The notes below the pieces were generated by a model. The model saw nothing but the letters and a program-made list of their open reading frames with translations, made no database searches and was not told where the DNA came from. A DNA stretch of 64,000 nt from contig CP012817.1 of the NCBI GenBank assembly GCA_001936135.1, positions 248,001-312,000 of the forward strand, written 5' to 3'. Source of the DNA: Saccharomycopsis fibuligera x Saccharomycopsis cf. fibuligera. Lineage: Eukaryota; Ascomycota; Saccharomycetes; Ascoideales; Saccharomycopsidaceae. Positions 36,187-47,675 of the stretch are shown here, one piece after another. Both the position numbers and the translations under genes were made by a program. Position 1 is the stretch's first letter. The number at the start of each line of letters is the position of its first letter.

Positions 36187-37950
36187 GCTGCTGCTGCTGA
36201 CCTTTTCACCTTGATCAATGGCCTTCTGATGACAACCCACTTCAAAAGCCCTACTTGTATTACTGTTTACATCGACACTAGATAGATCAAAATCTAAAAT
36301 GCTAGTCAAAGAATTTTGCAAATCAATGAAGTCAAATTCTTGTTGAAATACTTCCTTGTCCCACCCTGCTAACACCTGGTTCTTATTATGTGGCCAAATA
36401 CCAGTTTTGACAAATGCTTGCTGAATCGACTCTTGATCAAATACTTTAGAACTGATGTCATTATAGATCTTCAAAAAGCATCCAGTGTTGATTGCTTCTT
36501 GCTGCTGCTTTTGCTGCTTCTGGTTGGAAAGAAATTTCATCTTCAACTGAATGGCCAAATTTTTGAGTAAAGTCGGCATCAACCCTTTAGTAGTTGGCTG
36601 TAACGTGCTTGACAAATATGGCGATAACAATAATGGCACAATATTGTTTTTCATGCAGTACTTCAAGAACTGTAAAGTGACGTGGCAGGTGTTATAGTTA
36701 CAAACCAACACTCTCATCTTTTGACCGTTTTGGGCCTTCGCTTTAGTTTTTCTATCGAATCTGCGTAACCAAATCAATGAAAGTTCGGCGCTCGTATAGG
36801 TGGTGTGAGAATCATTAATTACGTCTTCGTCATTATTAGCATAAATTTCAAAGAGAGCCTGATTGTTGACGTTTGGGCCCTGATTGTTTGTGGCTAAATC
36901 TTCTAAAGAATCACCATGGAGCACAAATAATGAGTTTAGCTTGAATCCGTCAGCGCATATTGTCTCCACTACCGAAATGCTTTTACAGTGTGGAATGTTA
37001 TTACTGTTTCCGTTGTTATTGGTATTATCACCACTTTGGCTGGACAGACTCTCTGGTGACGGCGGTGATGGGGTCATTGACAATGATGGAACTGGGCTGC
37101 TTGAGGCAGAACCAGATGATTGGTTACTGCTGTTTGTGGCACTTGTCAGTGAAAAAGGCGAAATTCCTGGCTTAGAAGTTGCATCTTTGAAAGAGTCGTA
37201 TACAACTTTACAATAGTTGCACGTTGACTGTTGGTTTTTAAGTTTTTTCTGGCCCAAATTTTGCAACTGTACCGTGAATTCAGAAACATTGTATATCTGA
37301 TCAGCTTGAATTTGGTTATCGTGATAATACTCGCCTAATTTGTCGAACCACTGTTGTAAAACGCTTGGGTAAGAATCATTAATGCGAGGCTTTTGAAAGA
37401 CTATTGGCTTGATGTGACTTAGCTGAGGATGGCGTTTGAAGAATTTGCTTATCCAAGACTGGCTAACCTTTGTCTTTCTGCTGTCGCTGCTGCTGCTGCT
37501 ACTACTACTACTTGACTTTCCAGTAAATACAGCCGCTGCTGAATTACTGTTCAGAGTGGATATCTGGTCGTTGTTGTAATTTAGCTCAAGAAGTTGGTTT
37601 GCCAAAGAGTAAACTGCCTTCTTGTTGATAAAATCAGAACAAGTAGATAAGAATTTAATGTAGTTTTCCAACTCGTTTTCATAAGTGACGTTCAACGACA
37701 TCTCATACTCATGGGCCACAACTTTATTTTTTCTTTCACCGTATAAGTATTTGGTTAAAGTTGTGCGGCTTGTGCCATGATTTTTGGCAGCTTGTCTAAT
37801 CGACTGGCCATGGATGGTTACCGCCTGATATGCGTCAAAAAGTTTCTGTTCGAGCACGGGGTCAATAGTGACATGTTCTGGCTTGGTTCTAGGAATGATG
37901 GCTTTGCTGATGGCAGGGCCGCTGTTCTTTTTTCTTCTGACTGGGGCCAT
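35035..37950 (-). CDS. Domesticated pogo/CENP-B-type transposase, putative DNA-binding regulator
   Basis: 971 residues from ATG 37948-37950. A Psq-type helix-turn-helix is at about residues 31-75 (SIRQAAKNHGTSRTTLTKYLYG) and a CENP-B-type HTH at about 86-180 (WISKFFKRHPQL). A DDE_1-like domain covers about 190-520. The three catalytic positions are replaced: IYNVSEF where family members have NxDE (Asp to Ser), VCNYNTCH where the second Asp is expected, and LQPTTKG where the family has QPLD. The C-terminal 400 residues are disordered with Asn runs (near 36145-36190 and 35220-35260) and acidic, activation-like stretches. I infer a chromatin or transcription factor that has lost cleavage activity, as in Pdc2/CENP-B-type proteins. 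It has no terminal repeats and is intact, so it is a host gene. Confidence 0.75.
36145..36195 (-). repeat. Poly-Asn codon run in the transposase-derived gene
   Basis: About fifteen AAC codons on the minus strand (GTT repeats on the plus strand), preceded by Ser codons. A second Asn/Thr run lies at 35220-35265. Confidence 0.85.
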
Positions 37951-38308
37951 TTTCGAACCACTTGACTATGATATGAGAAAAATTTTCAACAGGAAAAAAC
38001 AGGATTTCCAAAACAAGTTTATTGAGAAAATATGTTGAGACAAAAAAACTGGCAACGTAATGAAACTATTGGAGAACACCGTAAGTAGCACAAGTAGCAC
38101 AAGCAATTACTATGAATGCAAAACGATATATTTGAGCAAGGTCAGAAAAGCTTAATATTGGCCGAGCCTGGATGGTATCGCGTCTGGAAGCGAAAATGAC
38201 AGTGCGGCTTGACAGGCTTTTAAATATAACAACATACAATAATCAGGACCGGCCATCCACGTACTCCACGGTACTCCACGTAAGTGCCGCTGTCTAATGC
38301 TGCAGAAC

Positions 38309-38339
<31 letters not shown>

Positions 38340-41300
38340 GCTGCTGTCCCCAACAATCTTAAGATTTGCAGTGCATGCATCGAGTCGCTCCACGGCTGGG
38401 GGACGCACGCATACATGCTGTAGCTGGTGGAGGCTTAGTCAGCCCAGACGCACCAACGGCGGGCTGCAAGCAATAAACTGGTTGCCAAAAGAGTTTTCGC
38501 TGCAGTGTTTGTTTGCATTTTTGCAGAAATTCACTTACAAGAGCGAGCTCAGTAAGAAGTTAGTACAAAGTATTGGGTAACATTTAGCAGCTAAGGCAAG
38601 AGTTTCGGAGAGCGCCGAACAAAGAACCCGGTAGTCTGACTGCATTTTATTGCTTGCGGTTGCAAAGTGCTGCTGGATGTTGCGCTCTAATACACCCCAT
38701 TGCAATTCATGGCGCTATGGCACAGTGGGGTGCCTTAATTCACATTAGATTGCAGCACTATGCGTCGTCTTACTTATTTCGGGCGCTTAGCAAACGTGGG
38801 GTGGCAGCTCCTTTCGGAGGCAACAAGCACATTAACTTGTGTGAACGAGAGCGCGAACAACCCTGTATATAAAACAACACTACCGCCACAGCGACAACAG
38901 TAGAGAGAAGAAGCAAAAGAAAACCAGACAAGCAGAAGGTATATTGCCACGGCTCGCAATTGTTGCCTGTTTTGGGCGACATCCGCAAAGTGTAACTAGC
39001 GAGCACACACAACATACAGGCTGGAGCTTCCTCAAGATAGCTGGGCAGGGCAGAGGTCTAGTCTATCGCTGCTAAAATAGCCTATTTACTTTCCCCAGAC
39101 TTTATCCAGAACTAGCTTATGGCGCTAACTTCATAAAACAAGCAGGCAGCCCAAGTGACCCTCACTCGCTTCCCCATCCTGAAAAAATTACGAAAAAGAA
39201 AGAAAAACAAAATTATTTTCCGGGAGTCCGCCCGGACTATTTTCGCCGGCGGCGCTCCTGCTGTCGCCGGCCGAAGACGAGTCCTGCACAGGATTAACCA
39301 AGATGCATTCAACAGCGAGGATCTCAGCTGGCGCCAGATCGCCATTCTCTTTTTAATTGATAATCATGTGAGTTCTTTCGCTGCTGGAAACAAATGTCTG
39401 GAACCCGTTGTTTTGCTTGTTTGTTTGTCCATTTGACAGTATTCTGAGCAGTTGGAGTGTCAAATTTTCCGAGATGGCCTGCTTTTTCTCAAAAGCGTCC
39501 GGCCAAAGATTCCCAGGTTCTTACTACAGCAAGGACCGCGCTGTGGAGAGCCTTGTTGTGTACAGTATCGTCGCCGGCTTGATTCTCCCAGCACTGTACA
39601 GACATCTGTAAGACCCGATTTTGCAGCTTGAGTCAACCAGTGTGTTACAGGCACTGCAAAATATAAATCATGATTAATCAACGCCCAAGAATTCTGGTTC
39701 GGACTTGCCGCTAACTAGAGTACTAGCGCGGCGGCGTACACCCCCGCATTAAGCGGCTAGCATCCACTCCGCTGAACTTTGTCTAAACTTAGGTTTAGCA
39801 AGGAACAGCAAACTTTAACCACCAGGCACTATTGCAGTTATGTTGCAGCTGTGCTCGCGGTTCGTTTAAGTGCTGTCCCAGTGAACTAGCAGCTAGCTAG
39901 GGCGGCTGCAAGATACGAGAAATCTGGTCAAAAGTAGTTGTGTATCGGTCAGTCACGCCATTGAAGTTAGCGCAAGACAGCTTTGCACTTAAGTTGAGAT
40001 CAGCAGAATACGCGACGGACTCCTTAAAAGTATAATTATCTCAGTGTCGCTTTACAAGCGCTTCTTCGGTCATATGACATGCCAGGGGGCGTGTAAGTAA
40101 CTGGCGGGGCCAACTTAAAGTCTTCTGGTTCAGCGTCACTAGCACTGGCTGTCACTTGGGAGCATCAAACATGTTTTCAGACAAGTGTTCCCCGTAGTAG
40201 ACCGGATACCGCCTGCCGCCTTTGGTTGAGTGGCCTCTGCCATAGTGTATAATGTCCATCAGTGAACGCAGATCAATAATATGATGGCATTGATAACTTT
40301 GCGATACTGTACCTGTAATCGCGTTTAGCGCCAAGTGTCTGTCTCTTTGGCCAGTCGATGACGACAGCAGTTCCAAAAAAAAAACACAAAACACGAATCC
40401 GGTGCCCGGTTACGTGCGCTGGCGTGCTTCACTCTGTGGAGATAAACGAGAATCTTAAATGAAAGTCAAATTTATGTTTTTTTAAGAAAAAAGGTTTTAA
40501 AAACTTGAGTTTTTTTACGTCTCTCTCGCAACTCCTTGGCGGGTGACTCCGACGCCGCTGAATCTCTTGACATCTCTTGACACCTTAAGTGAGTCCAGTC
40601 GCGCACCGGGCATCGCCTTTTTTGGCGTTTTGCGCCTTGTCTCCATGTATCATTTTTGTGATGCCCCCGCAGAATGTATTCTTGCTTACTTGGTAGTAAA
40701 CAGCTGTAGGCAACCATTTCACAAACAAAAAATAAAGAATGTTTCTGGCCGTGGGGTCACATGCGAAATAATAAACGGTAGAACACTGTTGTCACATGAT
40801 GTGTCATGTGACGCGCAGTCAAGCTCAACACGACAGAAGACTGGAAAAGGCATGTATTTTTTCCAATGTATAGATAATTCCTACCACCTAACGCACAACT
40901 GGGTAGACATACACACACAACAGCCAGTTCCAGTAAAATCCGTCAAAAGTGCATTCTCCGTTTTTCGATTTCGTCTTTCCAGATCGCCGTGTTGCTTCAT
41001 TTTGCAATGAAGCGTCATGCCTGACTGTGAATGCGATTTTAGAAAAAAAAAAAGGGACGCAACTTACCACTTTGATGGGATTTGCTTTTGAACTTGTTTT
41101 ATGTTTTCGATTTGAGAAAAACATGTTTTATCAAAAAAAAAGGCTAACATTAAACCCGGCCCGTCATGCTTAGTACGTTTGTGCTGATGTGATTGGGTAT
41201 CCAGTAGTATTTGGGCTGCTATAGCTTGAGCAAGTGCTATTTGCGGTAGTATAAATGGAAAACATCTTATTGTAGTTTTCAGCTTTTCTTAAGGAAGGAA

Positions 41301-43898
41301 CGCAAAACATTAACATTGCGTGCTTTGTTTTTCAAATTTACCTTCTTTTCCAATTCTTCTCTTTTACACGTTTCAATTCAGTTCGTTTCTAATGGGTGAT
41401 TTGAGCCCTGTCAAACTATCGAGTTACTCATGAAAGCTGGTTCCGCGTTTCTGTTACTGTATTTGCCTTATAGCTAGATTTTGCAGTCGCCACACAACGT
41501 TTTACAAGGCGGCTCTATTCAAACTAAGTTGCGCAAAGCATAGCTGTACACAAGCTCTGCTTTTGTCTTTTGACGTGTTTGTTGGTCAGTTACTTGATAA
41601 GCTGGCTGGCTTGCTATATTGGTTAGTTGGTTAGCTGTGGTAACTAAGCACTGTACTAAAAATAACAATAGTAAGCTTACATAAGACACTGTATTATAAA
41701 GTGTATGAAAAAGACAATAGCAGCAAAGGTTACGTTACGTGGTTGGATGCTTGGACTGGTAGTCTTTTGCCATAAGCTGCAGCTGTCCTATGCCACGGTC
41801 CTTTTTGGGCAGTTTTATTGTTATTTTGAGCTTCTAATAACACTTTTGGCTTACGCTTAGCATTTAAAGTTGTTTCTTTTACGTTGTTTATGAATATTTT
41901 ATTTGCAACTTTCGTTCTAAGAAATCATAATGTATATAGAAACAACAAAGTTAAAGTGTTTTTTAAGTAAAAAGAACTGAATAATACTTGGCTTAAAAAG
42001 TATGATGGTTTTGAACTTTTATACTCTTAACGGAAGCAAAAGTATGTTGCTTTCTTATAAAAGATATGTTTCTACTCTTTTTTTTTTTTTTTTTTTATTA
42101 CTGAAAAATTAAGCATACAACTTTTTGTTACTAAAAAGAGAGGCCTCAAACTTCTTCCTCTTTGTTTTATCTTTTGTTTTCATTTTGCTTATTGTCTATT
42201 ACCATTTAGTCCCTCTGCTTACTATGCACCTCAAAAGAGTCGCGTCTTTCGGTATACTTTGTGTCTCTTTCCATAGTGCATGATACATATAGGTTGAATA
42301 AATGAACGCATTGCTATCAAGCTACTGCTTTCGATGTAATCCGGCTATTTACCAGTTTTCACCATTGAGACAACAAACAAAACAAGTGAAATGATATGAA
42401 AAAAAAAATAACAGGTGATGAGATTCTGGTTTTATTTGGCTAATGTTGACTGTAAAGTATAATTGTGGAATCGTCTCCTGACAAAAACAGCAAGATTAGA
42501 GGACCTGCGCTACTATTACTACTAAAGTAGCGTTGTGTTTCCAAGCGCAAGTGTTGAGGTGAAATGAAGCTTCCAAATGGTACAGTATAATAGACATTTT
42601 GCTGATCTTTCTTTACATGAGATAGTGCCAGCGGCCAATACTGTGAAATCCAGAGGTTACCAGTTTTTCAACGAATCGGTTTATAAACTTGTTACATTTG
42701 GCAGTAGACTATAGCGTGAGTTTCGAAACAGCCGGTTTTTAGATCCTAGTTAAAACTGAAACCTAAGCCGGGATGCAGATTTTAGAGAGCGTGCATTTAG
42801 CCAGTCAGCCAGCTAGCACTAGTGCTGTACAATGTTGTAGATGAAAGAATATTTGGTACAGTATCGTGAACCGCTGTAAAATGGCGGTATATTACTTTGA
42901 GGAAAAATTTTATATGAAAGTAAACAGTAAACATACAAAAGTAAATACGTTAATGCAACTGGTGACGATGGAATTTGCTGCTTCCTGTTTTAAGATCTCA
43001 AGGAACACCACAAAAAAGATAGAAGCAAAAACCTATAAGAACTGTGAGTTGTAGAGGGCAGCTTTGGAAAAAAGCATAAGAATAAAAACAAACTGTTTTT
43101 TGATTTGGCATGATTGTAAAATAAAACGCGCTAGTTAGGTTGACACTCGGAAAAATGATGAAAAACATCACAGAAAAAGAAAAAGTACACTATGCAATCC
43201 ACTATATGTACGTTAATATTTTACGTCTTTCAGCAAAGACAGAAATTCAGGGAATAATGAAAACAGGAGAATCAAAGACAATAGTCCTCGACCGCGTTGA
43301 ATTGGTAAACATGAACCTGACACTTTCCCACTTGGAACAATCGATTTGACTTAATCACAAAATGGCAACGTGGGGTGCTAAATTTTCCTCAGCATTGGGA
43401 CTGTGTTTTTTTTTTTTTTTTTTCTTTTTTTTTTTGATTACTTTAGAAGCTTAGGGTAGGGTTGACTGCTAAATTATGATAAATGGACTAGAAGAGAAGG
43501 TGTCAAAGTCTGCTTTATTTTTTTGGGTTGTATCAGAGTTGCAGATACCGTTCTGCAGGCGCCGCAGCATTGCACGCTACCATGCAGGGCCCAAACTACC
43601 AACCTTCGCAGGATACCAATATGATCAAGCGCACAGCTATATATTCAACAGGCATCGCTGCGTCTTTGTATTTCTGGTAGCATCGATTTCTTCTGTTTTT
43701 TTTGTATTAATCTTTTTTCATTAATTCATTTCTTTTACTGTTATTCATAAGTCGACCAGGATCCACTTCCTGTTTCATTCTTTACAACATAATCCCTTCA
43801 GTGAAAAATCACTCACTTTCATAAGTAAAACTATCAAAACAAATCAAAAAACTCCAGTATCATTATAGCACTGATAACTGATAACATATAAGCACAAT
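37951..43898. promoter_or_regulatory. Exceptionally long (5.9 kb) divergent intergenic region
   Basis: This region lies between the start of the transposase-derived gene and the GH76-like gene. I find no gene, tRNA or LTR. About 38150-41050 is visibly richer in G+C than the rest and has many short palindromes. These include CGCCGGC sites at 39244, 39265 and about 39571, TGTACAGT/ACTGTACA arms at 39559-39600, and CTG/CAG runs near 38310-38345. From about 41200 the DNA becomes AT-rich with T runs (42078-42096, 43408-43435). TATATA at 43638-43643 probably serves the GH76-like gene. In CTG-clade yeasts such long regions often control master regulators; a centromere or a long non-coding RNA are alternatives. 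Confidence 0.45.
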
Positions 43899-45905
43899 AT
43901 GATTCAACACTTAGTTTGGCTTGCAGGCCTTTGTGCTCTTTCTACTGCCAATAATGTCCCACTGTTAAACAAGAGAGAGACAGTTATTGTGACCAGCACT
44001 GACACCAAAACTGACATCGAAACCACAGTTATTAGAGTTGTCAAGTACCCAGATGGGCACTTAGTCACAGAAACTCAAACAACTGGTGGCTCTTCTGTTG
44101 CTTCTTCTACTTCGGCTGTGGCCACTACCGCTTCTTCCTCTTCGTCATCTTCTGCTTCTACTGCTTCAACTACTGCTGGGTCAAGAAACACAAGCGGTAA
44201 TGACTCTAAAGTGGTCAGCAACGACTCATCTAATGACAATAAATCTGGCGCAGGCGCTGGCGAATCTGTAATTGTTTCTGCGATAAGTACCGCTTTAGGA
44301 GAAAGTGTCATCAGTTCTGTCCACCAAATTTCTTCTACCATTGTTAATAGTGTTGTTTCAACCAAGTTATCTACAGGCATTGAATCTGCAAGTGCTAGTA
44401 CCTCTGTTTCTGCATCTGCTTCTTCTACTAAAGCTAGCTCTTCTGGACATTCAACCTTCCTAACTTCTGTTCGTTCCCAATCTTCCCTGAGTTCAAAATC
44501 TGGTTCAAGTTCAAGTTCTCACAGCCACACTATTGCTTCTACTAGCTCCATCAACACCGCTTCTGCTTCAAGTTCTTCTGCCCACAACTCCACCATTTCT
44601 AAGCTTACGTCCGCCAAAAACAATTCCGTCACCAGTAGTGCTAAAAGTTCTTCTGCTTCTACTACCAAGAAAGCATCGGCCAGTTCCACCAAAACAACTT
44701 CAACTGCCGTAGTCACTACCGGTATTCTTCCATCTGATGTCGTTGGCTACCATTACAGTGACATGACTAAAGTGAACACAAAATCTGAAGGTGAGAACAT
44801 CCTCAAGTTATACTGGAACTTGCTTTGGAATAAAAACGGCTTCACATCTGATCCTGATTGCGGTAAAACTTCATCTCCAGTTGTTTGGCCGGTTGCAGTT
44901 GCCTTCCAATCTTTCGTTGATGCTGAAAAGCTCAGCAAGGGCACATACACCAGCAAACTTTCCGATATTTATACCTTCTTGAATAACTATTATAATTCCA
45001 ACAAAAAAGGTTACTCTGCTTCTACCAATAAAGATGAAGATATGTACTATGATGATAATGCACAAATTGCCAGTGCTTTAATCACTGCATACGAGGCCAC
45101 AGGAGACAAGAAATATTTGAATAGAGGCGCTGACGTCGTTAGTTGGTTGATGACCGGTTGGAACGACAAGTATGGTGGAGTCACTTGGCATTACAAACAA
45201 AGCTATGTCTCTGCTATCTCTACCACCGAAACCGCCTTGGCTTGTTTAAGACTTTATAATCATAATAAGGACAAAAAATATTTGGAATTTGGTGAAAAAT
45301 CTATCGATTGGCTTTACCAAAATTTGTGGGACAATTCTACTGACTTGATTCATGACGGTGAGACAAACGGTGGAAGTATGGATAAGGCTGAATTTTCTTA
45401 CCATGTTGGTACCGCATTGTCCGCTTGTGTCAAATTGCACACATTTACTAAAAATGAGAAATGGACCAAGTTGGCTGATAAATTGGCTAAATCTGCCATC
45501 AATAGAGGCTTGACTATCTTTAACAGAGATTACGACAACAAGTTCAGATGGTGGAGAGATGAACTTGATTTCACCCAATTGTTATTTGAAGGGTTGATCG
45601 ATTACAGAGAGAATATCAATAAAAGTGCAGATTTCCTCAATGAAATCGCTCGTGAGGCAAGATATGTTTTTGATTTTGCTAGAGGTGATGATGGATTGTA
45701 TTTCAAGACAGTAAACCCTCTTGGTAACTCTGACAAAATTTACAATAGATGGAAGAGCGTGACTGGTACCGATAAGAAAAAAAGCATTGACACATCCCAG
45801 TATTGTAATAAGGATATCAGTAAGAAAGCAAACAGAGACTTAATTGTACAAGCTGCTGCTGCCAGAATTTTCTTGCTTACTTCCAAGGTCAGAGGCGAAA
45901 TCTAA
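43899..45905 (+). CDS. Secreted GH76-like glycoside hydrolase with Ser/Thr-rich stalk
   Basis: 668 residues. A signal peptide (MIQHLVWLAGLCALSTA) is followed by a Kex2-type Lys-Arg at residues 25-26. Residues 60-275 are Ser/Thr/Ala-rich, typical of an O-mannosylated wall stalk. From about residue 281 a helical GH76-type domain follows, with the Asp-Asp pair in MYYDDNAQIA at about 385-386 and repeated W-rich helices (WLMTGWNDKYGG, RWWRDELDF). GH76 enzymes are alpha-1,6-mannanases or cell-wall transglycosidases such as Dfg5/Dcw1. Unlike those, there is no C-terminal hydrophobic GPI signal; the end is RIFLLTSKVRGEI. So the product is probably secreted or held in the wall by other means. The exact substrate is unknown. 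Confidence 0.82.
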   Translation: MIQHLVWLAGLCALSTANNVPLLNKRETVIVTSTDTKTDIETTVIRVVKYPDGHLVTETQTTGGSSVASSTSAVATTASSSSSSSASTASTTAGSRNTSGNDSKVVSNDSSNDNKSGAGAGESVIVSAISTALGESVISSVHQISSTIVNSVVSTKLSTGIESASASTSVSASASSTKASSSGHSTFLTSVRSQSSLSSKSGSSSSSHSHTIASTSSINTASASSSSAHNSTISKLTSAKNNSVTSSAKSSSASTTKKASASSTKTTSTAVVTTGILPSDVVGYHYSDMTKVNTKSEGENILKLYWNLLWNKNGFTSDPDCGKTSSPVVWPVAVAFQSFVDAEKLSKGTYTSKLSDIYTFLNNYYNSNKKGYSASTNKDEDMYYDDNAQIASALITAYEATGDKKYLNRGADVVSWLMTGWNDKYGGVTWHYKQSYVSAISTTETALACLRLYNHNKDKKYLEFGEKSIDWLYQNLWDNSTDLIHDGETNGGSMDKAEFSYHVGTALSACVKLHTFTKNEKWTKLADKLAKSAINRGLTIFNRDYDNKFRWWRDELDFTQLLFEGLIDYRENINKSADFLNEIAREARYVFDFARGDDGLYFKTVNPLGNSDKIYNRWKSVTGTDKKKSIDTSQYCNKDISKKANRDLIVQAAAARIFLLTSKVRGEI

Positions 45906-46639
45906 GTCGGTTGACCCATTTGCCGTACTGTTACTCTTCATTTCGTTTTTCAAAAACATTCTCGTCGGTCCGCTCTATTTTTTTTTTTTGTCTATTTTTC
46001 TGATTTTTCTGATTTTCGAAAACTTTTTTGGTTTTTACATAAAGTGTTATAGATGTTTGTTATATCGTTTTTAGGATTGTAGATCACGTTGAGATACGGG
46101 TGTGAAGGTATAAATGTTCGATTTGGCATTTGATTCTCTTTATTGTTATAACCCAGTCACAACACTATAAATATACATAATTCTTCGTAATACAGTGCAA
46201 TGCCCCGCCATATTCCAATAAGCCGTTGCTAACCCTTCTTGTTGGCCTCAATTGCGTTCTTGCACTGCCTCGAAGCTTGGTGTTTTCTATTTAAGTTCTA
46301 CTCCTTTTTATGTCAAGTGTTTTGAGTACCGCTGTAGGCGGCTCAAAAGGGAGCTCAAAAGGGAAAGCCCTATTTGTTTACCATTTCAGGGCTCTCAACC
46401 ATAACCACAACAACAACAACAACAACAGACAGCAAAAGCACAGCAGCATAAATTTTTGCCTGCGGATGAGCAAAGAAACAAAGCAGGAATGGAAGGATCC
46501 CTCCAGATCAAGGACAGATATTAACTTTTCTACTGATTGGCACACCAAAAATACAGGATAAAACCACTTAAATTCGACTCTCAAAATATTACACACCAGA
46601 AATAGAAATCACACAATCTCGAACATATAACACAATAGC
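45906..46639. promoter_or_regulatory. Intergenic region upstream of RTR1
   Basis: 734 bp holding the GH76-like gene's 3' end and the RTR1 promoter. A frame of 83 codons at 46310-46561 starts with ATG but is low complexity (His/Asn/Gln), has no recognisable domain and is not called a gene. Confidence 0.45.
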
Positions 46640-47485
46640 ATGCCACTGAAGTTGAGTATATCCGATTTCCACTCCAATATCGTTAGCCCGTACCGCCAGC
46701 CCGGATACTTGTCTCCCGGCAAAGCAGAACTTCTTACCTTAGACATAATAGACTTGTTCAGTGATGCTGAGTGCGAACCATTGGTGTTGAAACAGCTCGC
46801 AAAATTTTTGACTGTGGAAACTTACGTGAACTTGATGGACGAACGTACCATTAACCATCTCTGTGGTTATCCTGCTTGCGCTAAGGCACCAGAACGGTCC
46901 TGTGCTAATAACCCTCTACGGGTGTTATCCAGCAACATGAAGATGTACAATGAGAACCCATTACATAAGGGACAAAATAAGGCAAAGCTGCTTACGCCGT
47001 TCAGTTACTTAAATAACTATTGCTCAAAAGAGCATTATCAGTGCTCATCATTTTATCAGACACAACTCTCGGATGATGCGTTATTCACTAGAGACAACTT
47101 GTTTGAAGATCAAAGTGATGATGATGCTGATGATGAAGCCGATGATTCCGAGGATGAGTTCAATGAAAAAGACCAGATGCACAATAAAAAAGGCAAGAAA
47201 AATATTATACTACTAGAAGAAGTGTGGGCTCGCCAGGCGAAAAATAATCAGTTATCGTTAGTGGATGTTTTGCAGGACATGAATTTAAAACATGAAGACG
47301 ACAAAGAAAATAGCACCGAAAAGAATGGTAGAGCAAGTAGGATTGTGCCGGATGAGTTGATGAAAGATACTGTGGTGGAAAAGTTTCCTACTAGCACTGC
47401 TGGCGAGGAATTGGATCTTGACTCTTCCCTCATGTCTATAGAAGACCAATCCAAGCTGATTGAAGGCTATGTTACGGAGACCTGA
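46640..47485 (+). CDS. RTR1: Rtr1/RPAP2-family RNA polymerase II CTD phosphatase
   Basis: Rtr1 removes Ser5 phosphate from the Rpb1 C-terminal domain during early elongation and helps Pol II nuclear import. The zinc motif is visible as Cys75 and Cys80 (CGYPAC), then Cys128 and His132 (YCSKEHYQCSSFY), followed by TQLSDDALF, all typical of the family. 281 residues, slightly longer than S. cerevisiae Rtr1 because of an acidic Asp/Glu stretch at about 160-180. The ATG at 46640 follows an A-rich leader (ACACAATAGC). The next gene, RRG1, converges with it at 190 bp. Confidence 0.92.
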   Translation: MPLKLSISDFHSNIVSPYRQPGYLSPGKAELLTLDIIDLFSDAECEPLVLKQLAKFLTVETYVNLMDERTINHLCGYPACAKAPERSCANNPLRVLSSNMKMYNENPLHKGQNKAKLLTPFSYLNNYCSKEHYQCSSFYQTQLSDDALFTRDNLFEDQSDDDADDEADDSEDEFNEKDQMHNKKGKKNIILLEEVWARQAKNNQLSLVDVLQDMNLKHEDDKENSTEKNGRASRIVPDELMKDTVVEKFPTSTAGEELDLDSSLMSIEDQSKLIEGYVTET

Positions 47486-47675
47486 AGTACAAAAAAAAAT
47501 CAAAAACTAGATTTTTTTTTTCTTTAAGCAGAAAATTTTATAGAATGAACGACCCATATTGATGACTTGTGTTTTAGTTTAGCAATTGTTTTATTATTTA
47601 TTTTTATTTTTATACATGTGATGATTTGCAATGATTATTTACAATGACAAACATTTAAGGAATACTTTTTATACG

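Noticed and set aside
40543-41010. 155-codon frame in the long gap
   Set aside because: It starts with GTG, shows no domain, and its residue composition looks random.
37951-43898. Centromere
   Set aside because: The size fits, but I could not find long inverted repeats by eye and nothing else supports it; kept only as an alternative.
46310-46561. 83-codon ATG frame upstream of RTR1
   Set aside because: Low-complexity His/Asn/Gln content and no family resemblance; more likely promoter or leader DNA.
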